Both the position numbers and the translations under genes were made by a program. Below the pieces are notes generated by a model. That model was not told the DNA's origin. It did not search any database and saw nothing but the letters and a program-made list of their open reading frames with translations. Below, in pieces: positions 43,474 to 52,090 of a stretch of DNA of 64,000 nt; position 1 is the stretch's first letter, and each line of letters opens with the position of its first letter. This DNA is from Dyella_B sp035486915 (GTDB taxonomy: Bacteria; Pseudomonadota; Gammaproteobacteria; Xanthomonadales; Rhodanobacteraceae). The stretch covers positions 38,587 through 102,586 of the forward strand of contig NZ_DATHMR010000015.1 in the NCBI RefSeq assembly GCF_035486915.1. Reading direction: 5' to 3'.

Positions 43474-44733
43474 TTAGGCGCGCCACCGCGCACGCAGCGC
43501 ACTTGCAACGTGTGCTGGCCGGCACCGTCCGAGCCGAACCTTTGGCGTGCCATGCCACGCAGCCGTTGCGGCAATGGCCTGTGCAATTTCCTCGAGCATG
43601 CGCTCGGACGGGTCGATGTCCTGCTCAAGGAAAAGTGCCTTGATTTCGAACACGCCATCACCGCGATGCGCCTTGGCATCGACACGTCCCACCAGTCGAC
43701 CACGATGAAGCAGAGGCAGCACGTAGTAGCCGTACTGGCGCTTTGCTTCTGGCAGGTAGCATTCGATGGTGTAGTCGAAGCCGAACATCCCACGCAAACG
43801 CGCGCGATCCCACACGATCGGGTCGAATGGCGAAAGCAGGGTCGTATGCGTTGCACGCAAACGTCCGAGGCGTGCCTTGTCCAATAGCTCGGCATGATCG
43901 GCATGCACATAGGCGAGGCTGTCCCAACCGGATACCTGCACACTCAGCAACTCACCCGACGCAACCAGCGCAGCAAGTTCGCGATCATCCACCGAGGGTT
44001 TCAGGCGAAAGTAGTCCGCAATCCATCGTGCCTGGGTGATGCCAAGTGCGCGCACGCTCTCAAGGACAAAGCGTTTGCGTAAATCCGATGGCGACAATGC
44101 ATAGGCCACTTCATCGTAAGGTGGATCAAGCTTGGCAAGCACACGTTCGGCCAGATCGTATACGCGCTGGAAGCGTTCGCGCCGCGTCACCATCAATTCA
44201 CCGGACGCAAACCACGCTTCCAGCCATTTCTTTTCCGGCTTCCATTCCCACCAGCCCGAAACGCCGCGATCTGCGCGCTCGAAATCGGATGCGCGAACCG
44301 GGCCCGATTCACGAATGCGTGCAAGAAGATTTTTCATCTCCTTTGCGTGACTATCTCTGGTGCGCGCAGCATGACGATCGGCCCAATGACTGCTTTCCGC
44401 TTGCGATCGCCATGCGCGATGAAAACCGACATCCGATGCCGTGATGAAACACGCTTCATGCGCCCAGCATTCTGCAATACGGCCCTTTTCCAGCGCTTCT
44501 TCCAGCCATGTGGCCGGATAATCGCCCAGGCGTGCATGCAACACCAAATAAGGGCTTCGCGCCACGACATGAATGCTGTCGATCTGCAACAGGCGCATGC
44601 GCTGAATGGTTGCCAACAGGTCGTCCCGACGCGCGCGCCGCTTGGATGGCTGCAACAGACCTTGTGCTGCAAGGTGCAGCGCACGCGCCTGCACAAGCGA
44701 CAAGGGACGAATGCCAGATGAAGATTCGCTCAA
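43474..44733 (-). CDS. Crosslink-repair DNA glycosylase, YcaQ/AlkX family
   Basis: 419 residues of winged-helix (HTH_42) architecture. The catalytic QxD motif is Gln50-Ile-Asp52 in RMRLLQIDSIHVVAR. Also visible are the ECWAHEACFI segment and the beta-barrel-like C-terminus (SPFDPIVWDRARLRGMFGFDYTIECYLP). Members unhook interstrand crosslinks caused by nitrogen mustards and some excise alkylated bases. Length matches the family (about 410). Confidence 0.9.
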   Translation of the reverse strand: MSESSSGIRPLSLVQARALHLAAQGLLQPSKRRARRDDLLATIQRMRLLQIDSIHVVARSPYLVLHARLGDYPATWLEEALEKGRIAECWAHEACFITASDVGFHRAWRSQAESSHWADRHAARTRDSHAKEMKNLLARIRESGPVRASDFERADRGVSGWWEWKPEKKWLEAWFASGELMVTRRERFQRVYDLAERVLAKLDPPYDEVAYALSPSDLRKRFVLESVRALGITQARWIADYFRLKPSVDDRELAALVASGELLSVQVSGWDSLAYVHADHAELLDKARLGRLRATHTTLLSPFDPIVWDRARLRGMFGFDYTIECYLPEAKRQYGYYVLPLLHRGRLVGRVDAKAHRGDGVFEIKALFLEQDIDPSERMLEEIAQAIAATAAWHGTPKVRLGRCRPAHVASALRARWRA

Positions 44734-44897
44734 CGGATGTACGCCTTCACACGATCGTGACTCATATATTGTGCTGGCATTTACAACGTACTTGCTAACG
44801 TCGAAACAAGCTTGAAATGGCCGGGGCTATCGACGGTCATGCATTGGCAGGAAGCAGCTCCCCGGCAGTTCAGGCATTTTTGCATGGAGCTACGACG

Positions 44898-45371
44898 ATG
44901 AAACCTCGCACCTTACTTCTCGCTTCTATGATCAGCACGGGTCTGCTTATGTCGGGCGCGGTCATCGCGCAAGACCAGACCATGCAACCCACCGCAACAC
45001 CGCAGAATACGGTGCAGCAGCCTACAACAGCACCGCAAACCTCTGCGGCGCAGCAGCCATCGGCGGCGGCCCAGAACTCGACCATGCAACCGCCCTCAGG
45101 GGCCCCGGTCGCTACACAAGGCAACTCGACAACTAGCAGCGCCACCTACAACTCATCGCAAGGCCAGCTGACGGTCAACTCGAAAACGGGCAACGTGCCT
45201 TCGACCGCCTCGCCACCGTCCTTTGAGCAGCTTTCGGGCGGTTCGAAGATGATCACCCAGGAACAGGCTAAGGCTTACCCTCCGCTGGCCAATGACTTCA
45301 TCCATGTCGCGGGTCATAGCGACCACATCACCAAGAGCCAATACGAGCACTGGCTGCAGAATTTGAATTGA
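44898..45371 (+). CDS. Secreted protein with degenerate EF-hand-like C-terminus
   Basis: 157 residues from ATG 44898 (GGAGC upstream; frame open to 44817). Signal peptide ends GAVIA-Q near 21, followed by a Gln/Thr/Pro/Ala-rich low-complexity region (25-100). The last 50 residues (FEQLSGGSKMITQEQAKAYP, then HITKSQYEHWL) follow the pattern of two EF-hands in which most calcium-binding Asp are lost (GSKM, GHSDHI). Followed by a strong terminator. Function unknown. Confidence 0.75.
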   Translation: MKPRTLLLASMISTGLLMSGAVIAQDQTMQPTATPQNTVQQPTTAPQTSAAQQPSAAAQNSTMQPPSGAPVATQGNSTTSSATYNSSQGQLTVNSKTGNVPSTASPPSFEQLSGGSKMITQEQAKAYPPLANDFIHVAGHSDHITKSQYEHWLQNLN

Positions 45372-45404
45372 TGAGCAGCGATGACACGTGATGAAACGCG
45401 TCTG

Positions 45405-45439
45405 CCGGCCGTTGCCTTTCGCAACGGCCGGTTTTTTTT
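45405..45439 (+). terminator. Rho-independent terminator
   Basis: Perfect 11-bp stem CCGGCCGTTGC / GCAACGGCCGG with a 5-base loop and eight Ts, 33 bases after the preceding stop codon. Confidence 0.94.
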
Positions 45440-45509
45440 GATTTATCCACATACAACATGATTAAACTGGCGGCCACACACGCAGGATCGGCGTGCTGGG
45501 GAGTCGCTC

Positions 45510-46598
45510 ATGAGACCGTGGTTCAACCGCCTGATTGCTGGAGTGTGCGTCGGGGCGGCCTTTTCGCCAGCCCACGCGCAGAACGCCAACCCGACGGATA
45601 TTCGCGCCTGCACGGGCATCGAGAGTGATGCACAGCGACTGGCGTGCTACGACCGCGCAACGGGACGCACGCAGATGCCTGCCGCGCAGAAACGCACGGA
45701 GCCTGCGGCATCGTCACCGTCGAATGTGTTTTCCAGAGCAAATGTCATCGCCGCTACGCCCGTGCCGAATGGGAAAGCGGCGCCGCTTTCGCTGCTCGAC
45801 AGCCGCTGGGAATTATCGCCCGACAGCAAGCTCGGCACGTTCAATCTGCGCGGCTACAAACCCATCTACGTCTTGCCGGTTTTTGCGACGAGCAATCAGA
45901 ACAACCTGCCCTCCAGCCCCAATCCGGTGAACACGGTGCAAACCCCGCTGGGGATGCAGAACCTGGAAAGCAAGTTCCAGATCAGCCTGAAAACCAAGAT
46001 CTGGCAAGGTGTATTCGGCGATGTCGGCGATCTGTGGGTGGGCTATACGCAGGATTCGTACTGGCAGGTCTACAACTCGAAGGAATCGCGTCCGTTCCGC
46101 GAGACGGATTACGAGCCCGAAGCCATGCTGGTCTTTAACACCGATTACCAGGTGTTCGGCTGGGATGGGCGACTGCTTAGCATTGGCTTGAATCATCAAT
46201 CGAACGGTGAGTCCGATCCGCTATCGCGCAGCTGGAATCGCGTGATGGGACAAATCGGCTTCGAACGCAGCGGCTGGACGATCGTGTTCCGCCCGTGGTG
46301 GCGCATCCCCGAGCAGGCGGCGGACGACAACAACCCGGATATCAGCAATTACATGGGCCGCGCAGATGTCCAAATCATCCACGAATGGAATGGCCAGGAA
46401 TTTGGACTGATGTTGCGCGATTCGTTGCGCGGCGGCAGCGAGCAGCACGGTGCGGGACGATTCACGTGGAGCTTCCCGATCGTGCGCAACCTGCGCGGCT
46501 ACGTGGAATTCTTCAAGGGATACGGCGAGAGCATCATCGACTACAACCACAACGCGACCTATGTGGGCGTAGGTATCTCGCTGCTGGACTGGTACTGA
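45510..46598 (+). CDS. pldA: Outer-membrane phospholipase A
   Basis: 362 residues with a signal peptide (ends PAHA-Q near 23) and a DIRACTGIESDAQRLACYDRA segment common in the Xanthomonadales form. The catalytic triad is conserved with E. coli spacing: His229, Ser231 and Asn243 in GLNHQSNGESDPLSRSWNR. The YTQDSYWQVYNSKESRPFRETDYEPE and C-terminal barrel strands complete the 12-stranded barrel. It hydrolyses phospholipids in the outer leaflet upon membrane damage, in a calcium-dependent dimer. Confidence 0.96.
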   Translation: MRPWFNRLIAGVCVGAAFSPAHAQNANPTDIRACTGIESDAQRLACYDRATGRTQMPAAQKRTEPAASSPSNVFSRANVIAATPVPNGKAAPLSLLDSRWELSPDSKLGTFNLRGYKPIYVLPVFATSNQNNLPSSPNPVNTVQTPLGMQNLESKFQISLKTKIWQGVFGDVGDLWVGYTQDSYWQVYNSKESRPFRETDYEPEAMLVFNTDYQVFGWDGRLLSIGLNHQSNGESDPLSRSWNRVMGQIGFERSGWTIVFRPWWRIPEQAADDNNPDISNYMGRADVQIIHEWNGQEFGLMLRDSLRGGSEQHGAGRFTWSFPIVRNLRGYVEFFKGYGESIIDYNHNATYVGVGISLLDWY

Positions 46599-46649
46599 AA
46601 TGGCGCAATCCGATGGAACCTCCAGCGGGTTGCGCCAGATATCAACGGC

Positions 46650-47132
46650 TTAGTGGTGATGACCACCCGGGCCATGCACATGGCCGTGAGCAAGTTCTTC
46701 CGCGCTTGCCTCGCGCACTTCGGTCACTTCAATGTCGAAATGCAGCGTCTGACCGGCGAGCGGATGGTTGCCGTCGATGTGCACCTTCTCGCCATCGACC
46801 TTGGTTACCGTCACGTTGATCACGCCCTGCGGACCATGACCCTGAAACTGCATGCCCGGCTGGATGTCTTCCACGCCCTGGAAGGCTTCACGCGGGAGTT
46901 CCTGCATCAGTTCCGGGTGATGCTCGCCATAGCCTTCTGCCGGCGCAACCTGGACCTTGAACTGATCGCCAGCCACGCGGCCGGCCATCGCCTTCTCCAG
47001 ACCCGGCACGATCTGGCCGGTGCCCTGCATATAGGTCAGCGGCTCGCGGCCCTGGGAGCTGTCGATGACCTGACCGTCGTCGCCGGTCAGCGTGTAATGG
47101 AAAGAGGCAACGGTCTGGTCGGCAATCTGCAT
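46650..47132 (-). CDS. slyD: FKBP-type peptidyl-prolyl isomerase SlyD
   Basis: 160 residues from ATG 47132. FKBP domain with an IF (insert-in-flap) chaperone insertion: ASFHYTLTGDDGQVIDSSQGREPLTYMQGTGQIVPGLEKAMAG, then EGYGEHHPELMQELPREAF. The tail (GHVHGPGGHHH) is a short His-rich metal-binding end, shorter than that of E. coli SlyD. It catalyses prolyl isomerisation and may deliver nickel. The 300-codon extension upstream is antisense to dacB and not coding. Confidence 0.95.
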   Translation of the reverse strand: MQIADQTVASFHYTLTGDDGQVIDSSQGREPLTYMQGTGQIVPGLEKAMAGRVAGDQFKVQVAPAEGYGEHHPELMQELPREAFQGVEDIQPGMQFQGHGPQGVINVTVTKVDGEKVHIDGNHPLAGQTLHFDIEVTEVREASAEELAHGHVHGPGGHHH

Positions 47133-47321
47133 GATGATCTCGTAAAGGTAAAAAGCGCCGGCCTTCGCCGACGGATTGCCTAGGGTACCACCCACACCAT
47201 GGGTGCCGGAAACGTGCGAAATTGTGTCTGCATCTGCCCTGCATCGTGCGGGGATTTGACCGTATAAAGCTATCGTGAAGCGTCTCCGCTTCAGCGATAC
47301 TGCGCACATGGAGGCCCTCCC

Positions 47322-48854
47322 ATGCGATACCTGTTTCGATTGGGTGCAACCTGCACGCTGATCGGAGCCGTGATGACGATGCCGACAGGCATCGCAGCTC
47401 CCCCTTCGGCCGTCGTCAGCACGGCGACCCAACAGCAACTGGCTAGCGAGATCGATACGCAAATCGACCAGCCGCGTTTTGCTTCCGCGCGCTGGGGCAT
47501 TTCCGTGGTCTCGCTCGACAGTGGCCACACGCTGTACGCGCGCGATGCCGATCGCCTGCTGCAACCGGCTTCGACCGCCAAGCTTTACACCGCTGCATTC
47601 GTGCTCGATACGCTTGGTCCCGATTACCGCATTCCCACGCAGCTTGTCGCTATCGGCCCCATCGAGCACGGACGACTGAATGGTTCGCTGATGCTGCGTG
47701 GCATGGGCGATCCGACCTTGGATACGCCCGGCACCAACAGCGACTGGGCCGATCAGCTCGCCACGCAATTGGCCGCCAACGGCGTGCATGAGGTGCACGG
47801 CGATCTCGTCGCAGACGATAGCTATTTCGAGGGCCCACCCATTGGGTCCGGTTGGGAAGCACGCGATCTGCAAAGCTGGTTTGCGGTGCCGGCTTCGGCA
47901 TTGAGCGTGCAGGAAAATGTCGTCGATCTGACGGTGTCGCCAACGGGCATGGGCGGCACTGCATCGTTGACGTTCGATCCGCGAGGGTCCATGCCGCACG
48001 TCATCAATCGCATCGTTACCGGCACCCGCAATGACATAAATCTGTATCGCGCGCCCGGCGATTCAACGCTCTACGCGTTCGGCACCATTGCACAACGTTC
48101 GGAGCCGCAGAATTTCAAGCTCGCCATCGCTGATCCAGCATGGTTTGCAGGAACGCTTTTGCGAGAGGCATTGAGTCGACACAGCATACGCGTTGATGGC
48201 ACCGTTCGTGTGCAGCATTGGCCGCAGCAAAGCGCGGTCGATCCTGACAAAGGCACAGTCGTCGCACAGGTTCTGTCGCCACCGGTGATGGAAGTGCTAT
48301 CGCGCGGACTGAAGCGCTCGCAGAATCTCTATCTGCAAAACTTGCTGCAAATCGCCGGAGTCAAGCAAAAAGCTGCGGCAGAGCAAGCGGGCGATCCCGA
48401 TGCGGGATTCCTCAGCTCCGAAGCGTGGGGAACACGCGCCATGCACGAGTTGCTCAATCACATCGGCATTTCACCCGACACCGCTCAGATGGAAGAAGGC
48501 GCAGGTTTATCGCGACAGGATCTGGCCACACCCAACGCCATGGTCCGCCTGCTCACTTACCTCGCCAGCCAGCCTTACGGTGCGGATTTGCGCGATGCAC
48601 TGCCAAATGCGGGCGTCGACGGCACGCTCGAATTCCGCATGCGCGATACGCCGGCCATGGGCAACGTGCACGCGAAAACGGGCAGCATGACGTATGTGCG
48701 CTGCATGGTCGGATACGTGACGACAGCATCCGGTGCGCATCTGGCATTCGCCATCATGCTCAACAATTACGTGCAAGATGCAGACGAGCCCAGTCCAAGT
48801 CGCAATCTGGATGCGATTGTCGAATTACTGGCGGCGTATCAGGGACACGGCTGA
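47322..48854 (+). CDS. dacB: D-alanyl-D-alanine carboxypeptidase/endopeptidase (PBP4 type)
   Basis: 510 residues, S13 family. Signal peptide ends near IAA-PP (26). Catalytic Ser84 and Lys87 in PASTAKLYTA, the SxN motif in KRSQNLYLQN and the KTG triad in HAKTGSMTY. The long insertion between SxxK and SxN is normal for S13. It trims and cleaves peptidoglycan cross-links in the periplasm. Divergent from slyD. Confidence 0.95.
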   Translation: MRYLFRLGATCTLIGAVMTMPTGIAAPPSAVVSTATQQQLASEIDTQIDQPRFASARWGISVVSLDSGHTLYARDADRLLQPASTAKLYTAAFVLDTLGPDYRIPTQLVAIGPIEHGRLNGSLMLRGMGDPTLDTPGTNSDWADQLATQLAANGVHEVHGDLVADDSYFEGPPIGSGWEARDLQSWFAVPASALSVQENVVDLTVSPTGMGGTASLTFDPRGSMPHVINRIVTGTRNDINLYRAPGDSTLYAFGTIAQRSEPQNFKLAIADPAWFAGTLLREALSRHSIRVDGTVRVQHWPQQSAVDPDKGTVVAQVLSPPVMEVLSRGLKRSQNLYLQNLLQIAGVKQKAAAEQAGDPDAGFLSSEAWGTRAMHELLNHIGISPDTAQMEEGAGLSRQDLATPNAMVRLLTYLASQPYGADLRDALPNAGVDGTLEFRMRDTPAMGNVHAKTGSMTYVRCMVGYVTTASGAHLAFAIMLNNYVQDADEPSPSRNLDAIVELLAAYQGHG

Positions 48855-48870
48855 ACGCCGCCGTATCCAA

Positions 48871-49347
48871 TCAGCGTTTCTGCAGATCCTTGCCGATCTT
48901 TTCCGGCGTATCGGTGGGCGCATAACGCTTGACCACGTTGCCTTCGGCATCGATCAGGAACTTGGTGAAGTTCCACTTGATCGCCTCGCTGCCAAGCAAA
49001 CCTTTTTGCTCTTTCTTCATCCATTTGTAGAACGGATGAGCGTTGTCACCATTCACCTCGATCTTGGCGAACATCGGGAAGGTGACGTCGTAGCTGGTGG
49101 AGCAGAAGTTCCTGATTTCGGCCTCGTCACCAGGCTCCTGGTGACCGAACTGATCGCAGGGGAAGCCCAACACCACCAGTCCCTCGTCGCGATGGCTGCG
49201 CCACAGCTCCTCCAGACCCTTGTATTGCGGCGTAAATCCACATTTGGACGCGACATTCACCACCAGCATGGTTTTGCCGCGCCAGGCACCGAGAGATTGC
49301 TCTGTGCCATCAATATCGCGTGCACTGAAGTCATAGGCCGTCGTCAT
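48871..49347 (-). CDS. Glutathione peroxidase family thiol peroxidase
   Basis: 158 residues. Active-site Cys36 in NVASKCGFTPQYKGLEEL, FPCDQFGHQEPGDEAEIRNFC (Gln/Cys), and WNFTKFLID. Bacterial members of this type use a Cys, not selenocysteine, and mostly thioredoxin as reductant, as for BsaA/BtuE. It removes peroxides in the cytoplasm. Convergent with dacB, divergent from metN. Confidence 0.95.
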   Translation of the reverse strand: MTTAYDFSARDIDGTEQSLGAWRGKTMLVVNVASKCGFTPQYKGLEELWRSHRDEGLVVLGFPCDQFGHQEPGDEAEIRNFCSTSYDVTFPMFAKIEVNGDNAHPFYKWMKKEQKGLLGSEAIKWNFTKFLIDAEGNVVKRYAPTDTPEKIGKDLQKR

Positions 49348-49446
49348 GCTAATCGCTCCGGGTGATATGCATAGGGCAGTCTACTTCAAACCTATCCTGC
49401 CTCGCTGGCATAGAATGCGCGTTCTGGCCACCGCGCAGGATTTGCC

Positions 49447-50457
49447 GTGATCCGCTTTGTTGATGTCCACAAGTCCTACCGTGTCGACGGCAAGGATGTT
49501 CCGGCGCTCGAACCCTTCGACCTCGATATCGCCGATGGCGAGGTGTTCGGCATCATCGGGCATTCCGGCGCGGGAAAATCGACGCTTATACGGCTCATCA
49601 ATCTGCTGGAGCGTCCTAGCGGCGGACGCATCCTCATCGGCGATACCGATATAGCCGCCCTGCCCGATCCGGCGCTACGCGCGGCGCGCCAGAAGATCGG
49701 CATGATCTTTCAGCACTTCAATCTGCTGTCGTCGCAAACCGTGTCGGAAAACATTGCCTTTCCGATGCGCATCGCGGGTGAGAAAGACGCCCGTGTGCTC
49801 CGTGCACGTGTTGACGAGCTGCTGCAACGCGTTGGCCTTACCGCGCACGCCAACAAGTATCCGTCGCAACTCTCGGGTGGACAGAAGCAACGCGTAGGCA
49901 TTGCACGCGCGCTGGCCAATCGTCCCTCCCTTCTGCTTTGCGACGAGGCCACCAGTGCGCTCGATCCGCAAACCACGGCATCCGTGCTGGATCTTCTCGC
50001 GGAAATCAATCGCGAGCTGAAGCTCACTATTGTACTGATCACGCACGAGATGGATGTCGTGCGCCGGGTATGCGATCGCGTTGCGGTGCTGGATGCGGGT
50101 CGCATTGTCGAACAAGGCACGGTCGCCGATGTTTTCCTGCACCCGACGCATGCGACCACGCAGCGTTTCGTACGCGAAGCATTACCCGAGGAAGCCGCCG
50201 GCGAAAATGTTCCCTATCAAAACGTACAAGGCCGCATCATGCGTTTGTCGTTTCGTGGCGACACCACATGGTCGCCAACGCTTGGGCGCGTGACGCGCGA
50301 AACCGGCATCGACTTCAACATCCTTGCCGGGCGCATCGATCGCATCAAGGATCTGCCTTACGGCCAGCTAACCCTGGCCATGCAAGGCCCCAATGTGGAC
50401 GCTGCCTTGCAAGCGCTACGCGCCGCTGGTATCGAAGTGGAGGAACTCGCACGATGA
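49447..50457 (+). CDS. metN: Methionine ABC transporter, ATP-binding protein
   Basis: 336 residues with a GTG start (AGGA upstream). Walker A GHSGAGKST at 38-46, signature LSGGQKQRVGIARAL and Walker B LLLCDEATSALDP; the C-terminal about 80 residues form a NIL regulatory domain that binds methionine to inhibit transport. First gene of metNIQ: its stop overlaps the metI start (ATGA). No SAM riboswitch or met-box was recognised in the 99-base upstream gap. Confidence 0.97.
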   Translation: MIRFVDVHKSYRVDGKDVPALEPFDLDIADGEVFGIIGHSGAGKSTLIRLINLLERPSGGRILIGDTDIAALPDPALRAARQKIGMIFQHFNLLSSQTVSENIAFPMRIAGEKDARVLRARVDELLQRVGLTAHANKYPSQLSGGQKQRVGIARALANRPSLLLCDEATSALDPQTTASVLDLLAEINRELKLTIVLITHEMDVVRRVCDRVAVLDAGRIVEQGTVADVFLHPTHATTQRFVREALPEEAAGENVPYQNVQGRIMRLSFRGDTTWSPTLGRVTRETGIDFNILAGRIDRIKDLPYGQLTLAMQGPNVDAALQALRAAGIEVEELAR

Positions 50458-51146
50458 TCGCCACACACCTTCCGTTGCTGCAAACCCTCTTCCCGAATAT
50501 AGACGATTGGGGTGAGTTGGGGCAGGCATGCATCGACACCTTACTAATGCTCGGCGGCTCGTTGTTGCTCACCGTTGCGATCGGTTTACCGCTCGGCGTG
50601 CTGCTCTTTCTTACCGGCAAAAATCAGCTGCACGCGATGCCGAAACTATATGGCGGCCTTTCGCTTGTCGTGAATGTGCTTCGCTCGATTCCATTCATCA
50701 TCCTGATGATTGTGCTGATGCCAGTCACTTATTTCCTGGTTGGCACAAAGCTCGGCATTCGCGGCGCGATCCCCCCGCTGGTGATTGGCGCAGCGCCCTT
50801 CTTTGCGCGTCTCGTGGAGACTGCCTTGCGCGAAGTGGAGCACGGCGTGATTGAAGCCTCGCAAGCCATGGGCGCGACGACGTGGCAGATCGTGCGCCAC
50901 GTGCTACTGCCTGAAGCACGCGCCAGTTTGTGGGCGGGTGTCACGGTCACCGCGATTGCGTTGGTCGGTTACACGGCCATGGGCGGTGCCATCGGCGCGG
51001 GCGGTTTGGGCGATCTGGCGTATCGCTATGGTTATCTCAGCTACAAGTCCGATTACATGGTCGTCACCGTTCTACTTCTCATCGTCCTGGTTCAGCTTCT
51101 GCAGATGCTCGGTGATCGGATCGTGGCCCATTACAGCAAGCGCTGA
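50454..51146 (+). CDS. metI: Methionine ABC transporter, permease
   Basis: 230 residues with five membrane helices. The EAA loop is visible at ETALREVEHGVIEASQAMGATTWQIVRHVLLPEA. N-terminal TLLMLGGSLLLTVAIGLPLGVLLFLT and SIPFIILMIVLMPVTYFLVG are typical for MetI. Translationally coupled with metN and followed by metQ after an 88-base gap that contains a small stem-loop (51187-51202, arms AGCCGTC / GACGGCT). Confidence 0.97.
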   Translation: MIATHLPLLQTLFPNIDDWGELGQACIDTLLMLGGSLLLTVAIGLPLGVLLFLTGKNQLHAMPKLYGGLSLVVNVLRSIPFIILMIVLMPVTYFLVGTKLGIRGAIPPLVIGAAPFFARLVETALREVEHGVIEASQAMGATTWQIVRHVLLPEARASLWAGVTVTAIALVGYTAMGGAIGAGGLGDLAYRYGYLSYKSDYMVVTVLLLIVLVQLLQMLGDRIVAHYSKR

Positions 51147-51234
51147 CGTGGCGATCTGAACGGCTCCAGGCGGCGGCTTTGCATACAGCCGTCTGGACGG
51201 CTATTCTTGTGCATTGCACAAGGACCCCATCCCC

Positions 51235-52032
51235 ATGAAAAAGCTATTGGCTTTCTTTGCCGCTACGCTGCTGCTGGCTGGCTGCTCGTCGTCCGGTTCC
51301 GGCGGCTCCAACGGCCAGACGCTTACCGTGGCTGCGACCGCCGTGCCACATGCAGAAATTCTCAAGCAGGTGAAGCCCATTCTTGCAAAGGAAGGTATCG
51401 ACCTGGATATCAAGGTGTTTGCCGATTACGTGCAGCCCAATACACAGGTTGAGGAAAAGAACATCGATCTGAACTACTTCCAGACCAAACCTTATCTGGA
51501 CACCTTCAATCGCGAGCACAAGACCAATCTGGTGATCGTCACCGGCGTGCATATCGAGCCGTTCGGCGCGTACTCGCATAAATACAAGTCCATCGATCAG
51601 TTGCCCAATGGCGCGACCGTGACGCTCCCCAACGATCCGAGCAATCAGGGTCGCGCCCTGCTGCTGCTCGCCAAGAACGGCTTGATCACGTTGAAAGATC
51701 CGAGCAACGAACTGTCCACGCCCAAGGACGTCGTCGGCAATCCCAAGAACCTCACCTTCAAGCCGCTGGAAGCCGCGATGCTTCCGCGCACGCTGGACGA
51801 AGTGGATCTGGCTTTGATCAACACCAACTACGCACTCGCAGCCGGACTCAATCCGACCAAAGATGCGCTGCTGATCGAAGACAAGAATTCACCGTATGTG
51901 AATTACCTGGTGGGACGTCCGGACAATCAAAACGATCCGCGCGTGCAAAAGTTGGCACAGGCGCTGACCAGTCCTGAGATAAAGGCATTTATTGAAGAAA
52001 AGTACAAAGGCGCGGTGCTACCGGCGTTCTAA
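51235..52032 (+). CDS. metQ: Methionine-binding lipoprotein
   Basis: 265 residues; lipobox LLLAGC with the lipidated Cys17. NlpA/MetQ family with TVAATAVPHAEILKQVKPILAKEG near the N-terminus and VEEKNIDLNYFQTKPYLDTFN around 78-98. It delivers D/L-methionine to MetNI. ATG 51235 has AAGGA upstream. Ends the metNIQ operon, followed by a strong bidirectional terminator. Confidence 0.96.
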   Translation: MKKLLAFFAATLLLAGCSSSGSGGSNGQTLTVAATAVPHAEILKQVKPILAKEGIDLDIKVFADYVQPNTQVEEKNIDLNYFQTKPYLDTFNREHKTNLVIVTGVHIEPFGAYSHKYKSIDQLPNGATVTLPNDPSNQGRALLLLAKNGLITLKDPSNELSTPKDVVGNPKNLTFKPLEAAMLPRTLDEVDLALINTNYALAAGLNPTKDALLIEDKNSPYVNYLVGRPDNQNDPRVQKLAQALTSPEIKAFIEEKYKGAVLPAF

Positions 52033-52040
52033 GAGTTCAT

Positions 52041-52070
52041 AAAAAAGCCTGCGCACTTGCAGGCTTTTTT
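52041..52070. terminator. Bidirectional terminator between metQ and pncB
   Basis: A 12-bp perfect stem (AAAAAAGCCTGC / GCAGGCTTTTTT) with a 6-base loop lies in the 58-base gap between convergent metQ and pncB and ends in T-runs on both strands. Confidence 0.96.
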
Positions 52071-52090
52071 GAGCCATTCAAAGCGGCCAA

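Noticed and set aside
47133..47999. Long extension of the slyD frame
   Set aside because: It is antisense to dacB and SlyD starts with a normal N-terminus at 47132.
49348..49446. SAM riboswitch or met-box before metNIQ
   Set aside because: The gap of 99 bases shows no riboswitch core, terminator or paired AGACGTCT-like boxes.
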